A DNA stretch of 64,000 nt from Adineta steineri (GCA_905250115.1 CAJNOI010000026.1:660790-724789); one strand, 5' to 3'. Shown: positions 37,861-49,711, counted from the first letter of the stretch. A program made the numbers and translations. The notes: generated by a model from the sequence alone, not told the origin.

Positions 37861-38833
37861 GTATGTTATAAGAAAACTCATTTAAGAATGTTCTTGTGTT
37901 ATTTTTTCGTCTTTTCTAAAATTATCTGACAAAACACATAATAAATAATTTCCGAAATGATTTATTAAATAATCTTATATTGAAATTAGAAAATGTCTGT
38001 CGTTCAATATTCTCTGTTTTTTTTCCGCTTTTTATTTTCCAAAAAAATAAATCATAATAAACCTCAATAACTATATTAAGATCTACGATTAGATCGAAGC
38101 ATATAGAATATTTGCAATAAAATCTTATATGAAGACCTCTAAGACATCTATTTGTATCACTTGTGAAACCTGAAAAATTGTTAATTATTAAAAAGTGTAT
38201 ACTATCTTCAGTTAGATGACACTTGATAACAATTTTTTTTTCTTAAAATGGCCCTTGTGTCAATGCAATGCTATTAGATTGATGTGAAACAGTATGTTTT
38301 ATTGTTAAAAGCTCGAGGTTATTATATGAAGGTAGTAGGAGAGAAAAGATAAGAGTTTTTTTTCGAAGAGCAATCAAGATGATAGAATAAATCCGAAACA
38401 CTTGATATTGATTATATTTGTTAACCAGACAAGTATAAAATTTCGGATATAAGAACAAGTCACATCTCTCTTTATTATCATCAAAAAGAAAAGGAAATAA
38501 ATAATGGCACTTATTTTATTTTCGCTTCTATCTTATTCTTATTTAGTGCGTTTTTTTTCCGGTTTTAGAACATGTCAAATAAGAAAAAGAGGTGAAATCT
38601 AGACAACTATCTTTATTTGTTTCGATATCTGTGCGTGTCAAAAAAGAAAAAAAACGAAGTATGACATACAGAGACAGACGTTGTCCTCGCGCATCTTTTC
38701 TACATTGATGCGCTGTATGCACTTCTATGACAGGAAAAACACATCAACTAGTGCCTAACAAGAATAATATTTATCACTGCCTCTAGCAACATTTTTCATA
38801 GAGAAGCCATCGAGTAGAGAAAACCAAGAAATA

Positions 38834-38887
38834 GAGAGGGAGGGAGGGAGGGAGGGAGAGAGAAAGAAACAAAGAGAGAGAGAGACC
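38834..38887. repeat. GGGA/GAGA simple repeat
   Basis: Purine tract with about five GGGA tetramers followed by AGAGAG, about 125 bp upstream of first exon F. May be promoter-associated, as with the GA tract before exon B. Confidence 0.8.
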
Positions 38888-39011
38888 TGTATAACACGCA
38901 TAGTTAAAAACAAAAGGGAAACTACATATGTTTCTTCGTTCTCTTGTCGTGTTCAATTTTTCTATTGATCTTCCCTCATAAATAATGTCCTCCATCCGAT
39001 AATAATAAGTC

Positions 39012-39068
39012 ATGAAGCCGTCAGAAAGAATAGGACGTCGTATAACACAAAAACTTATTAAGACTAAG
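39012..39068 (+). CDS. Alternative 5' exon F of the second RGS gene
   Basis: ATG exon of 19 codons, phase 0, donor GTATAC, separated from the acceptor at 39123 by a 55-bp intron, which is the typical intron size in this window. The peptide MKPSERIGRRITQKLIKTK is strongly basic. It is the most proximal candidate start, and short-intron proximity makes it a credible N-terminus of a minimal RGS-RBD form. Confidence 0.5.
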
Positions 39069-39123
39069 GTATACAAAACAATTGTAACAGATATGATAAA
39101 TTATGTTTATTTTTCTAATTTAG

Positions 39124-42100
39124 TCACTTGCTGTTACCGATGAAGAAGCAGGAGATTTATCAGTGACACGTTTATCTATATCAAATTCTTTAACAAGTGT
39201 TCATAAAGCATGTGAAGATGAAGATAATGAAGCGACAAATAAATTATTAGATATTGGTCGTGTTGCTTCATGGGCTGTTGGTTTTGAAAAATTGCTCAAT
39301 GATGAAATGGGTTTACATATATTTACAGAATTTTTAAAAAAAGAATTTAGCCAAGAAAATATTCAATTTTGGACGGAATGCGAAAAATTAAAAAAAATAA
39401 CTGATCCTGAAGAAGTTTGATTTCTTTTTGCTTTTATTTCAAATAATTAAAAATCTTTTGTTTTTGTTCTTAGATTCGTATTAAAGCTAATTCAATTTGG
39501 ACAACATATTTACATGATACTGATGATGGTTCATGTCGAATCAATATTGATAGTCGTTCAAGACAAGAATGTCAACAATCATTATTAAATAAACCTAATG
39601 CTCATATATTTGAAAAGGCTCAATCTCAGATATTTCAATTAATGAAACTTGATTCATATACAAGATTTTTAAAATCAAATATGTATAAAGAATGTATTAT
39701 GAGTGAAATGGAAGGAAAATCTCTACCATATTCAAAACCAATTATTCAACTATCACCTCCACCACCAGCAACGAATGAAGATCGTTCAAAACCAAATGAA
39801 TGTCTTGTATGAAAAAAACGAAAAAAAAAAATCAAATTAATATTTCGAGAAAATTTTATTCTTTAGACTAAAATCAAAGAAGAAGAGAAAAAAGATAAAA
39901 AACGAAGTCCTCTTATTCCTTGGACAAAAGGTAACAAGAAGTTTATAGATCAATTATTTCTTTGACATTTGTTTTTGTGTTTTGTCTAGCATTTATCAAA
40001 TGGAAACGTTTGTCAGGTTAGTTTATGTTTTCTTTGCTTATGTATCTAATTGTTGTATACATTATTTCGATTTATTTAGCTGCGCCAGAGACAAGCAAGT
40101 TTTTTTTCTTCTTTTATGATGTTTCCTTTGCATCTATCTGTATAGATAAACTAGAGCTTGTCTGCCCTTTTAGTAACCCTTCTAAAATAAAAACTTTGTG
40201 CTTATTTTTTTTTAAATATTTTCTTCATTTATTCATGATAATTCGAAACATGAATAAATAGAGAAAATCTTAGTAGTAATAATTATTATCATCATCAACT
40301 TGTACTATTGCTATTGCTATTGCTAGTAGAAATTTCATGTGTGTTGATAGCTTTATGTTAATTGCTGATGTTCTGCATGTGAATGAGGCGTAGAACTGAG
40401 ATCAATGATTGATCGATTTAACCTAATATGCTGTTAAAATATATAATATACACCCCTATTATACATAACACTTCTATCATATAGAGAACGAAAGAGCATG
40501 TCACTGGTTGATAGTATTATTAACGCACCATAAATATATATTTTTTATTGCACATTATATATTCTTCTTTTTATCAGTATTAATTTTCATTGTTGTTGTT
40601 GTATTATATATTACAAAATAAGACAAAACCACAACAATGAAAATTATTTTTATTGATATGCTTGCACATAGTAAAACGCTTGTTCTTCTTTTAGTTCCCT
40701 CCCATTCACCATATATACCTACCCTCCTATATTTATTTTCTTCACCATCTAGTTAATTATACAGTTCTCTCGATATCGATTAATCTCTTCCTTGCAGTGT
40801 CAACCTCGGCGAGTAATGCGCTCAACGAAGATTCCATTGATGATTAGTGTATTTCAGTGTCTTTTTTACTTTCATCAGGTAGATAAGTACATATTTTCTA
40901 AAAAAAATTAGATCTTTTTTTTTTAATTTGATAATTAATTTTTTAAAAACAAAAACTAATAAATTAAATTTAGTTAAACGTGATACACCCTCATCATCGT
41001 CCAATATTCATCAAACTGCAAATGCTAGTACAAATACATTCTTCTATGAAAATTCTAATCAATCAATAACAAATAAATCAGCATCAGTAGAATTAACATC
41101 AATATCAAATATAATTAAAATTCCAATAACATCATCATCCCTATCATCATTTTCACTTCAAAGTCCAACAAAATCTCCATTAATAACAATAGGAAATTCA
41201 AATAAAATAATAAATAAATATTCATCAAATATTAATCAACAAGATTTATCATTGTGTAATTTGATTTCACGTTCAGATATAAATCAAGATCAAAGTGAAA
41301 AAAAAACAATTATTGTCAGTTCATTTTTATTTTTCTTATTTTATATAAATAATAATAAATAATTTTATTTTATTTTTTACAGGAACATCCATTAGCAACA
41401 TCAATAGATTCATCTCGTTTTTGTCGTTTTATTTTTCCTGATTCAACATCAACAATTTTCTTAGCATGTATTGAAACAAATACTATACAACATGCTATTA
41501 ATCGTTTATTTGCAAAACGTGGAATAACATGGTATCGAACTGAATTATATCTAGCTGATCAGGTAAATATTTTATCCAGCCCTTTGACTTCCGGCGACGC
41601 ATACATGTGTCCAAGCATTTCTTATAAAAAATTAGACTTACGGACTAGTATGACAGATAGATTTCATCGAGCTCTATAAGATGGCGCGTCTTTCGAATTT
41701 TTATAAGAATCGCCGGGAGGCATAGGGTTAATATATGTGTATTTTATCAATATGATAATTTGTGTATATATTAATTTTTTAGCAATCTATTGATCTTCAA
41801 GAACCATTATCAAGTTTATGTGGAAAAGATATATATGTTGAAACTCGTATATTAGTTCGTATTGATCTTCCAACGAAAATTTTATGTGTACGTTGTGATC
41901 CAAAACGAACATTATTACAAATCTTACAACCAATATTTGATAAATTTAAATATACACTTGGACAATTTATTTTTTATGTTGTATGTTTAGAAAGAAGTTT
42001 TTTTTGTTGTTGTTATTTTCTATTTATTTGAATTTAGAATGATTCTTTAATACCATTGAATTTAAATGATTTAGTTGGTCATTATGATAATCAAAGAATA

Positions 42101-42536
42101 TTTTCTTTATTACGAACAGCATCAGGTGTAGGTGAGTAAGATAATTTTATTTTTGAATGTATGAATGATTTCTTGTTGTACCTTCTAGATATATCTAGTA
42201 GACAAAAATGTCGAACAACAAATGATATATTTGAAATGATATCAGAAAATGATGAAGATATTAAATTTGATGAATGTGGAATATTAAAAGTAGTTACACA
42301 ATCAAAAGCAACATTTATTGTTGTATGTCGAAAGAAAAAATTTATTGACATAAAAATCTTTTATATATTTATTTATTTATTTTTAGTCAAATGATGCTTA
42401 TCTTAGTTCATCTACATCTGAATTATCGATGAATGTATCTGAAAATAATAGTATGTTTTTGATTTATTATTGATATCAAAATAATTCAATTGGAAAAATT
42501 CTTTTTTTAGAAATATCTTATGGATCTAAACGGTGA
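39124..42536 (+). CDS. RGS12: RGS12/RGS14-like protein, RGS-RBD-RBD-(GoLoco) form, common exons
   Basis: Common exons: 39124-39414, 39474-39806, 39867-39930, 39990-40016, 40974-41314, 41383-41562, 41783-41980, 42038-42131, 42189-42322, 42387-42450 and 42511-42536; frame closes to 583 residues plus an alternative N-terminus. The RGS domain ([18 protein letters not shown] ... [13 protein letters not shown]) is almost identical to that of the gene at 25143, with the same intron positions and the same 64-nt basic exon ([10 protein letters not shown]). A Ser/Thr-rich linker and two Raf-type Ras-binding domains follow ([18 protein letters not shown] ...; [18 protein letters not shown] ...). A GoLoco-like stretch is [20 protein letters not shown], in which the D-Q-R Arg finger reads D-E-C. 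Role: Gi/o-GAP that also binds Ras/Rap GTPases; GDI activity doubtful. Confidence 0.86.
40798..40847 (+). CDS. Possible alternative terminal exon of the second RGS gene
   Basis: An AG acceptor (CTTGCAG) opens a phase-compatible exon (needs the single G left by donor 40016) that codes [16 protein letters not shown] and stops at TAG. Its use would yield a short RGS-only protein lacking both Ras-binding domains, mirroring the end of the gene at 25143. It is also possible that this is not used. Confidence 0.35.
41580..41727. mobile_element. MITE-like insertion in RGS intron
   Basis: A 148-bp segment within the 220-bp intron between the exons ending at 41562 and starting at 41783. It is bounded by 18-bp inverted repeats, CCCTTTGACTTCCGGCGA and TCGCCGGGAGGCATAGGG, matching at 15 of 18 positions. 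It is far more GC-rich than the intron and accounts for the intron's excess length. No clear target-site duplication. Confidence 0.6.
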
Positions 42537-44777
42537 TTTATCTTGTTGATTAATAATATTCCGGTGTTAATTTGATGCAAAATTCTATGTTTTTATTTAT
42601 CTTAGTATTGCAGTTCTTTATTTTTCCTTAATCCAATAGAATATATGGTGCTAAATAATGTACCTGTGGTAGTATCATTGTCGTTGAGCGTGTATTTATG
42701 TCATTAAAACACAATACTTTTTTTCTGTTCTTCTTCTTCTCTATGGTTTTGTTGTCGTATCAATTGCTGTGGTACAAAATTTTTCTTTTATTTTGTTCTC
42801 TTCAATATTTATGTATATGTACATGTCAATATTCTTTTCCAAATTTGACATTTTGTCAATAAGTGTATACGATTAACAATGAACAGTATGAACAAATTAT
42901 ATCTATATTTCGCAAAAAAAAAACTTTCAATTATAATAAAATGATTATATTCCAGGATAATTCTACAATTTTATTGTGAATATCTTAATCAATTGATTAT
43001 ATGAAGATTTATTCTTATATAGAAACAACATAACGACCTGTGGTTTTCATTTCTGAAAAAGGCGATGAAAACCCGTCGAAATATTTCTCTAACAGTTGCA
43101 GTCAGACATTTTCCCATACGTTAAAAAGATAGTTTCAATGCATCTTCAGCGTTTCTTTCGCACAGCGAAAATCGAAGCTTTCTATCTTGTTCCTACTGAA
43201 AAAAAACTTCTTACCCGTCTTCTTTATTTTGAAATAGACAGTAATTTATATATATGACATATATATATTTCAACACTTATAGAAATATATGTAAATTTAA
43301 TAATAGAATTTGTATGGATGAAATTTATCTCTTTATTAAGAAATTATATCGATATACTATTATAATAGAGTATGACATGCATTTAATAATCAAATAAAGA
43401 TTGATTCAATGAACTGTTTAATTCATAGTCAATGATGCAAAAATTTTTATATTGTTTGGTTCAGTAGATCGAAATAATTTTCTTCGCTTAGATAAAAATA
43501 ATATAGACGATAGATGAACGTGTTAATAATTTGTATTGTAGTTGTAAAATCTTTCTTTAAGACTAAATACATCCGTAACAAGTATATACTTATAACGAAC
43601 TTTTTGAATATTATTGATTGATCTACTATAAAAATAGAATCATCTTTGACGTAATTGTCGTATTACGAATAAATATTAAAACTGACAATATGAGTTAGCA
43701 CGAAAAATAATGATAATCTTTATTCGTTATTACAACGTAAATCATTTAATTCTGCGTATTATGTCTGCAAAAATATTAATAATATGAAATTTAATAGAGA
43801 TCATTGTTTTATAACAGATAATAATAATATAATTCATAGAATTTGTGTATAAAACAAAGAACTAATGTTAACAATTTAATAATCTTTATAATAGTTACCT
43901 ATTCTATATCGTATTAATATTTCTTGTTAGATTCTTGTCAATTGTTGTCGATAGAATAAGAGAAGAAAATCATCATCTTGTAAGTAATAGTACACATTGA
44001 GAAGTTAGTCAATTATTGGAATTTCTTATTCGATTATTAAGTTTCTGAATTACTCTTGATTAATACAGCATAAAATAAATATTAAATTTTTTCTTTACAT
44101 TTATTATAGAGCATGTGTATTGAAGGATAAGAATGCATTAGGAATAATAATACTCGACCTTGAAGGATAAGATATCGAAAACATGCACAAGCATATATTT
44201 CCTATTATTTTGTAGTAAATATTTTTCAATATTTATGACAGCTATTTTGTTTTAAGACACTATATTGCGCTGTTAGAAATCGGTAAATACAATGAATTAA
44301 AAGGTAATGACAAAAATCGGTCAATAATGTTTGTTATGGTTGACTAATTAGCACTCGGAAAAATATATTTTTTTATTTTGTTCGATTCAAATTTTTTATA
44401 TTTCATTTTAAGTTTAAATAAATTATTAAAATAAGTTTTTTTTTGTTGTCCTTGCTGTTATATAATGAAGCGATAATATTTCGCAATATTGATTTCATTC
44501 TTTTTTTTATCCATATAACTTTATGTATAGTCGTCATCAATTGTCAATGATACATGAGTAAAACAAGAAATTACCTGCTAGATTGTTTTTTATCGATGTC
44601 TATATTGAGTCATCCAGTAAGAGAAAAAAAGGTATAAAAATATATGTGCATGCTTTTAGTCATGTTTTCGTCATGGATGAATAAGTTTTATTCAGCTATA
44701 AAGGTAACTTGTTTCATACCAGAATTTCATATATTTCTTTTGTTATCAATTGCTTCGTGTTTAATAAACTGCAAATA
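42537..44777. other. Intergenic, nothing recognised
   Basis: About 2.2 kb, AT-rich. It should include the RGS 3' UTR. A GC-richer patch at 43030-43200 has no coding frame or clear RNA structure. Confidence 0.55.
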
Positions 44778-44948
44778 ATGTTGGTTTTGGTTCCAGTTGT
44801 TATGAAAGTGGCTTTGTTACTTACATCATTGGGTGTGTTTCTGGAAAACGTTTTTGATTCAGACCATGGTCTTTCTCATGATACGGACAAAGATGACGAT
44901 CATACTGCTAATGTATATTGTTTAACTGGACTTGGACAAGCTCTATGA
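44778..44948 (+). CDS. Possible small secreted peptide precursor
   Basis: A 56-codon frame begins with a strongly hydrophobic, signal-peptide-like start (MLVLVPVVMKVALLLTSLGV), followed by an acidic, His/Asp-rich segment (HDTDKDDDHTA) and one Cys. Base composition is more balanced than in the flanks. An in-frame ATG upstream at 44709 gives a longer version that looks like UTR. Unrecognised; it could also be one exon of a larger gene or chance. Confidence 0.28.
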   Translation: MLVLVPVVMKVALLLTSLGVFLENVFDSDHGLSHDTDKDDDHTANVYCLTGLGQAL

Positions 44949-46653
44949 CAAGCATTAATTTAAAACTTATTTTTTGTTATTCTTTTATGTGTAAATAAGA
45001 TTTTAGTTAATTACGCATTTATTGACGGCTTACCACCACCACCACTATTACAATCAAAACAAATTTTCTTTCGTTAACGATCTACATCTTGTGGATTTTA
45101 TTGTATGTAAATATATTTTGTTATTTAGCTGGATGTTAGTGATCTATTAACATGTTTATACATTCAATTGGACTCGTCAATCAAAATAAAGAAGATATTG
45201 AAACTTATTTCTTCTTTGAAAAAATTTTAACATATACCGCTCATATTTCTATGTACTAAACATGTGTAATGTATAGAAATACTTTTTCATATCTTCTCTT
45301 GTTTTTTTCTTCTGTATAATAAAGTGAAGAATTTAAATGATTCTATTATATTGTTAAATATCAATATCACTTATCTCGTGATAATTTTTATTTTATACAG
45401 TTTTATACAATAAACTTTTGCATATCGTTATCATAACTATCTATGCACATCATATTAGAAAAGTAGTCATACGATCAAACAATCCATTCATATAATATAA
45501 CACACCTTGATCAAATCAAGGGTATAGTGTATATCTATAATATTGCATTGAAAGGTATATTAGAAAAAGAAGTTATTAACGTCAAAGGTAATAAATAAGA
45601 CAGTAAAGAAAGAATATTTGATTGTACGTTCATGCATAGAAAAAAAACGTTTTTTTTGATTAAATTTGAGATAAAAAATGAAACTAATTATCAATATACG
45701 TATTTTCTTTGGATTTTGCACTCGCTAATATGATATCGTATGTCTTCATTGATTTATTTTCAGATCAAAAATATTGGAGAAAACAAGTAAAATGTTTGTT
45801 TATCTATTGATTATAGAAGAAAGTTTTCTTAATATAGATTTATTTTTATAGAGGTGCGTAAGTATAAAATAAAAATTGCGCATTACGAATATATTAAAGA
45901 AAGGAAGAGACAGTATAGTACAGTAAGTATACAATAAATTATGACGTGTTATAATCATAAAAGCGTATTTGTACAATACTATGATGATTTAAGACAAAGA
46001 TAAATCTGACAATGAGAATAGATGAATAAAACAATCGTAATATTATACAAATCGCAGGCTAATATTCTAACTATTGCGTCGTATATTTTTCTTTATAAAA
46101 ATATAATTACTCATGTGAATTACGTCAGAAACTGCATCATCAATGACAACATATAAACTTTTACATACATTAGCGACGAAACGTAAATCTATATCTATAT
46201 CAATGCACTTTTTCATCAAGGTTATTTGCAAACTTGTTGTTTGTACTTACTATTATTCATGCGTAATAGTTACGAATATGAATTTCAAAACAAAAAAGTT
46301 CTTAGGAAAAAATCATATATAGTATTGTACTCGACAGCCATAGGTGCGTTTAAACAGCACAAGCTATTACAATACCAAAATACGTTTTTATCATTAGATA
46401 TTTTTTATCTAGTTCTGTATGTGAAAAAAAATTAATTAATATGATGAAATATTAGTTTTATGATAACTGTCATTTGAATAAAAATAATAGATGATTAGTA
46501 ATAAATGTGCACCTTTTCTTCCTAGACTACCTGGAAAAAAACATCTATGAAATATTTTTTATTTTTCTATGTTATGAAAATATAAACAAAAAGAACAAAT
46601 TAATAATAACTAATTCGAAATTGATGGAACAATTCGAAATATAAAAAAATATC
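44949..46653. other. Intergenic, nothing recognised
   Basis: About 1.7 kb of AT-rich sequence before the 5S gene. The open frame near 46226-46435 has no recognisable features. Confidence 0.55.
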
Positions 46654-46772
46654 GCCTACGGCCATACCACGTTGAATACACCAGTTCTCGTCCGATCACT
46701 GAAGTTAAGCAACGTCGGGCTCGGTTAGTACTTGGATGGGTGACCGCCTGGGAATACCGAGTGTCGTAAGCT
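46654..46772 (+). rRNA. 5S ribosomal RNA
   Basis: A 119-nt sequence beginning GCCTACGGCCATACCAC and ending with its pairing partner CGTAAGCT. The 5S internal promoter is intact: the A-box/intermediate region (AAGTTAAGCAACGTCGGGC) and the C-box (GGATGGGTGACCGCCTGGG). The acceptor stem pairs at six of seven positions. A run of T (46772-46778) serves as the RNA polymerase III terminator. It is a single copy here, unlinked to other rRNA genes, about 190 bp from the 3' end of the PTP gene on the other strand. Confidence 0.95.
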
Positions 46773-46964
46773 TTTTTTATTTATTTTTGTTTTTGTAAAT
46801 AAAAATATCGAAATCTTTTTATATTCGATTTTATTATGTAATAAAAAGATATCTGCATGTATATATGTATAATTATCATGAGTTTTGATTTAATTCGTTC
46901 TTTTTGTTTCTAATATGAAGAAATACAAAAGAAAAAAAAATTTTTAACAAAAGAAAAAAGAGAT

Positions 46965-49711
46965 TCAATGAGTTCGATCACTATTCATGCTAAATTTATA
47001 TAAACAAATTGATCCAGTTAATAATGTAAATAAACCAATAAAAAATGGACGACGATATTTTGTTAACAAAAGTGTTAAAATCGATGTATTCTTATTATGA
47101 TGTAATGATGAAGGCTGAGTTTGTTCATGTAATTTAGCCTTCATTTCATTCACTTTTTTTTCAATAGCTTCATTACGTTTTAAACGTTCTAGACGAAGAC
47201 GAAGTGAAGTTTCAGTATCATTCCTAATTCACAAAAAAAGAATATTTTCCTATTGATTAAAGAATAAAAAAAAATGTTTTTTTCATACGTTGTTGGTGCT
47301 TGATAATTATCAGCACGTTTTTGTAATTCTGTATTAATATCTTCAAGACTTTTAGTTAATTTGACATTCTCTTCATTGTCACTTTCACTTAATTCATCAA
47401 AATCACTTTCATTAAATAAGCCTTCACTTTCTTCAAGTTCATCAAGTTCTTTTAATCCAGCAATAATTGCCATATAAGAAAATCTAAATTTCATATTTTT
47501 TCCAAATTTCTTTATTTTTTTTTATATAGTTTAAACTACCTTAATTGTTCAGCTGTTTGAATAAGTCCATGACGTTGTGTTCGAATATGAGCAAGAACTT
47601 CAATCAATGATATATCATTCGGATTATCTGTATGAGCAAGCTGAAAGGGAAAAACAAAAATATTTCAAAATAAAAATGATTTATATTTATTTTACCATTT
47701 TTAAAATTGAGTCTACAAGAACAAATGTTCCAGATCGTCCAATTCCTGATATGCATATAGAGATAAAATTATTTGAAAGAATATAAAACAAAATCAATTT
47801 TACCAGCACTACAATGAAGAACTGGAGCACCGAAACGAGAATCAAAAGCACCACATTGACGAACATCATATAATAATTGTAAAAATGGTTCAGGACTACT
47901 TGGAGCACCATGATCAGGCCAGTCAAAATCTGACCAATGAATTATTGGACGAGTTTCTCCTGTCTATAAAATGAAAAATAGAATATAAATTTAAAAGAGA
48001 AAACAAAATGAAACTATTTACTAAGAGATTTGTTAATTCAAATTTTCGTTGTGTATAATGTTCGTCTTGTCTTTCAGATACAAATGTAACTTTTAAATCA
48101 ACTTCTTCAAATGATAATTCACTATCATTTTCATAATCTGGATAATAAAGCCAACATTTATTCTAAATAAATATATATATATATTTTTAAATAATAAATA
48201 ATTCATTTCACATCTTTTCTCTTTTTATAAATTATTCGGTACAGATATATTTTGAATAAGGCATTCAAGGTTTCGCATTATATTCGGTTTTTTCGAGTTA
48301 CTAGACGCATTTTTTAATACGGATTACGAATCTGACATTTTTTGAACCAATCGGATTCTTGTGTAGAACGCTTATTTACATAGTAAAGACAAAATGAAAT
48401 CATCGTGACGATGTTAACTACCTCGAAAATGGCTGACAAAAACTGTGTAGCTGCGTTACGCGATGATAAAAACCTTTTTAGATATTCGAGACTTCAATTA
48501 AAAAATATCTCCTTTTTATAGAATAAATAGAATTGGGTAAGCTGCGCTGAATGGCGTTTGAACGAATTTTCTAGCTATTAAACTTTTCGTGATAATCGAG
48601 AATGAATGTGTCAAAAACATGATAGCGTTACATTTGGACAAATCGCATTACTAATTAAAAATAAAACGTAATTTTCTTGTTGTTATTTTTTTCATTTGAA
48701 TTAGTCGCCCTGACATTTGCCGTGTACAAAGATTTTGTTTTTTACCTTGTGTCGTTGAAGTCGGGTAATAAAATTATACGACTTGTTCTTATTACGGTTT
48801 GTTTTGAAGCACGGTAACTTTTATATAAAAATATACGTAATTAAGCTTGAATTTAATTTTCTATATTGTGAATAATAGTTAGAAAAAAACTTTTCAGTAT
48901 AGATTACTCTAAGAAAAAATCGGAAGTTTCGCCTTATGGAAAAAGTGTTTCTAATGTCCTATTCTATTTTTGAAAAGAAAGATATAATCAACTTTTTCTA
49001 TTATATTTTAAATACTTCGGATATATGTGTAGTTATTATGAAACGTAATTATCCTTTTTTTTCTTTTGAAGTATTATAATCGAGGAAGCAATTCTAATTA
49101 ATTTCAATAGTTTTTTTATGTGAAGAATATATTTGACTTCTTTTAAAAAAATAAAAATAAAATACTTACACATCCTTTTTCAATTAAACGAGTTAACATA
49201 ACAATAACACGAGTATTTTGTTCCCAAATCATTTGCCAGAAATGTTCGGATGTAGTCGGAAGTGGACCCTTTATTTATCGGAAATAAATATTATTAAATA
49301 AAATAGAAAAAAATCTATTTACTTGTGTAAGAATATAGTTTCGTTTTGCCCAAGGTACTTGAACAAAATTTGCATTGATATAATCATTTGAACCTCCTTG
49401 TAAACGAACACGAGTGTCATCATCTAAAATTATTTTTAAATAAATTCAAGATTAACGAAGAAGATGAAAAAATAGATTTTTCTTACAAGGTAAAACATCA
49501 CGAAATCGATTTAATCCTCGATTCATACTTAAAAGTGCAATATCATTTTTCTTCTCTAATGTTCGTACACCATGATCATTTGCAAGTTTCTTTAAAAATA
49601 AAAATAATTTATTGATTAATATAAAAAGAAGAAATAAAAACTAACACGAAATAATGTATTCCAACCTTGATCACGTTCAATTTTCTCAAATTCTTCTTCA
49701 ATATGCGACAT
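46965..49711 (-). CDS. PTPN1: PTP1B/TCPTP-like non-receptor tyrosine phosphatase with C-terminal membrane anchor
   Basis: Ten minus-strand exons: 49646-49711, 49487-49589, 49323-49423, 49170-49268, 48022-48162, 47804-47963, 47696-47745, 47540-47640, 47289-47483 and 46965-47223; 424 residues (human PTP1B 435). The start [17 protein letters not shown] matches the family's N-terminal helix. Motifs: [22 protein letters not shown] loop [10 protein letters not shown] (Asp about 187), signature HCSAGIGRSG (Cys about 221, Arg about 227), Q-loop [16 protein letters not shown]. The phosphotyrosine-loop residue usually Tyr (Tyr46 in PTP1B) is Phe (LNRFRDV). An acidic linker and a hydrophobic C-terminal segment ([18 protein letters not shown]) indicate ER tail-anchoring. 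The 1-kb intron 48163-49169 is unusually long. Role: dephosphorylation of receptor and JAK-type kinases. Confidence 0.94.
48163..49169. other. Large intron of the PTP gene
   Basis: A 1-kb intron in a gene whose other introns are 50-110 bp. Less AT-rich in its first half (48230-48800). No coding frame, RNA gene or inverted-repeat boundary was found, but its size suggests an old insertion. Confidence 0.4.

Noticed and set aside
43030..43200. GC-richer patch with a TGAAAAAGGCGATGAAAACC phrase
   Set aside because: It loosely recalls sequence seen near retroelement ends in other animals, but there is no reverse-transcriptase frame, terminal structure or repeat partner in the window.
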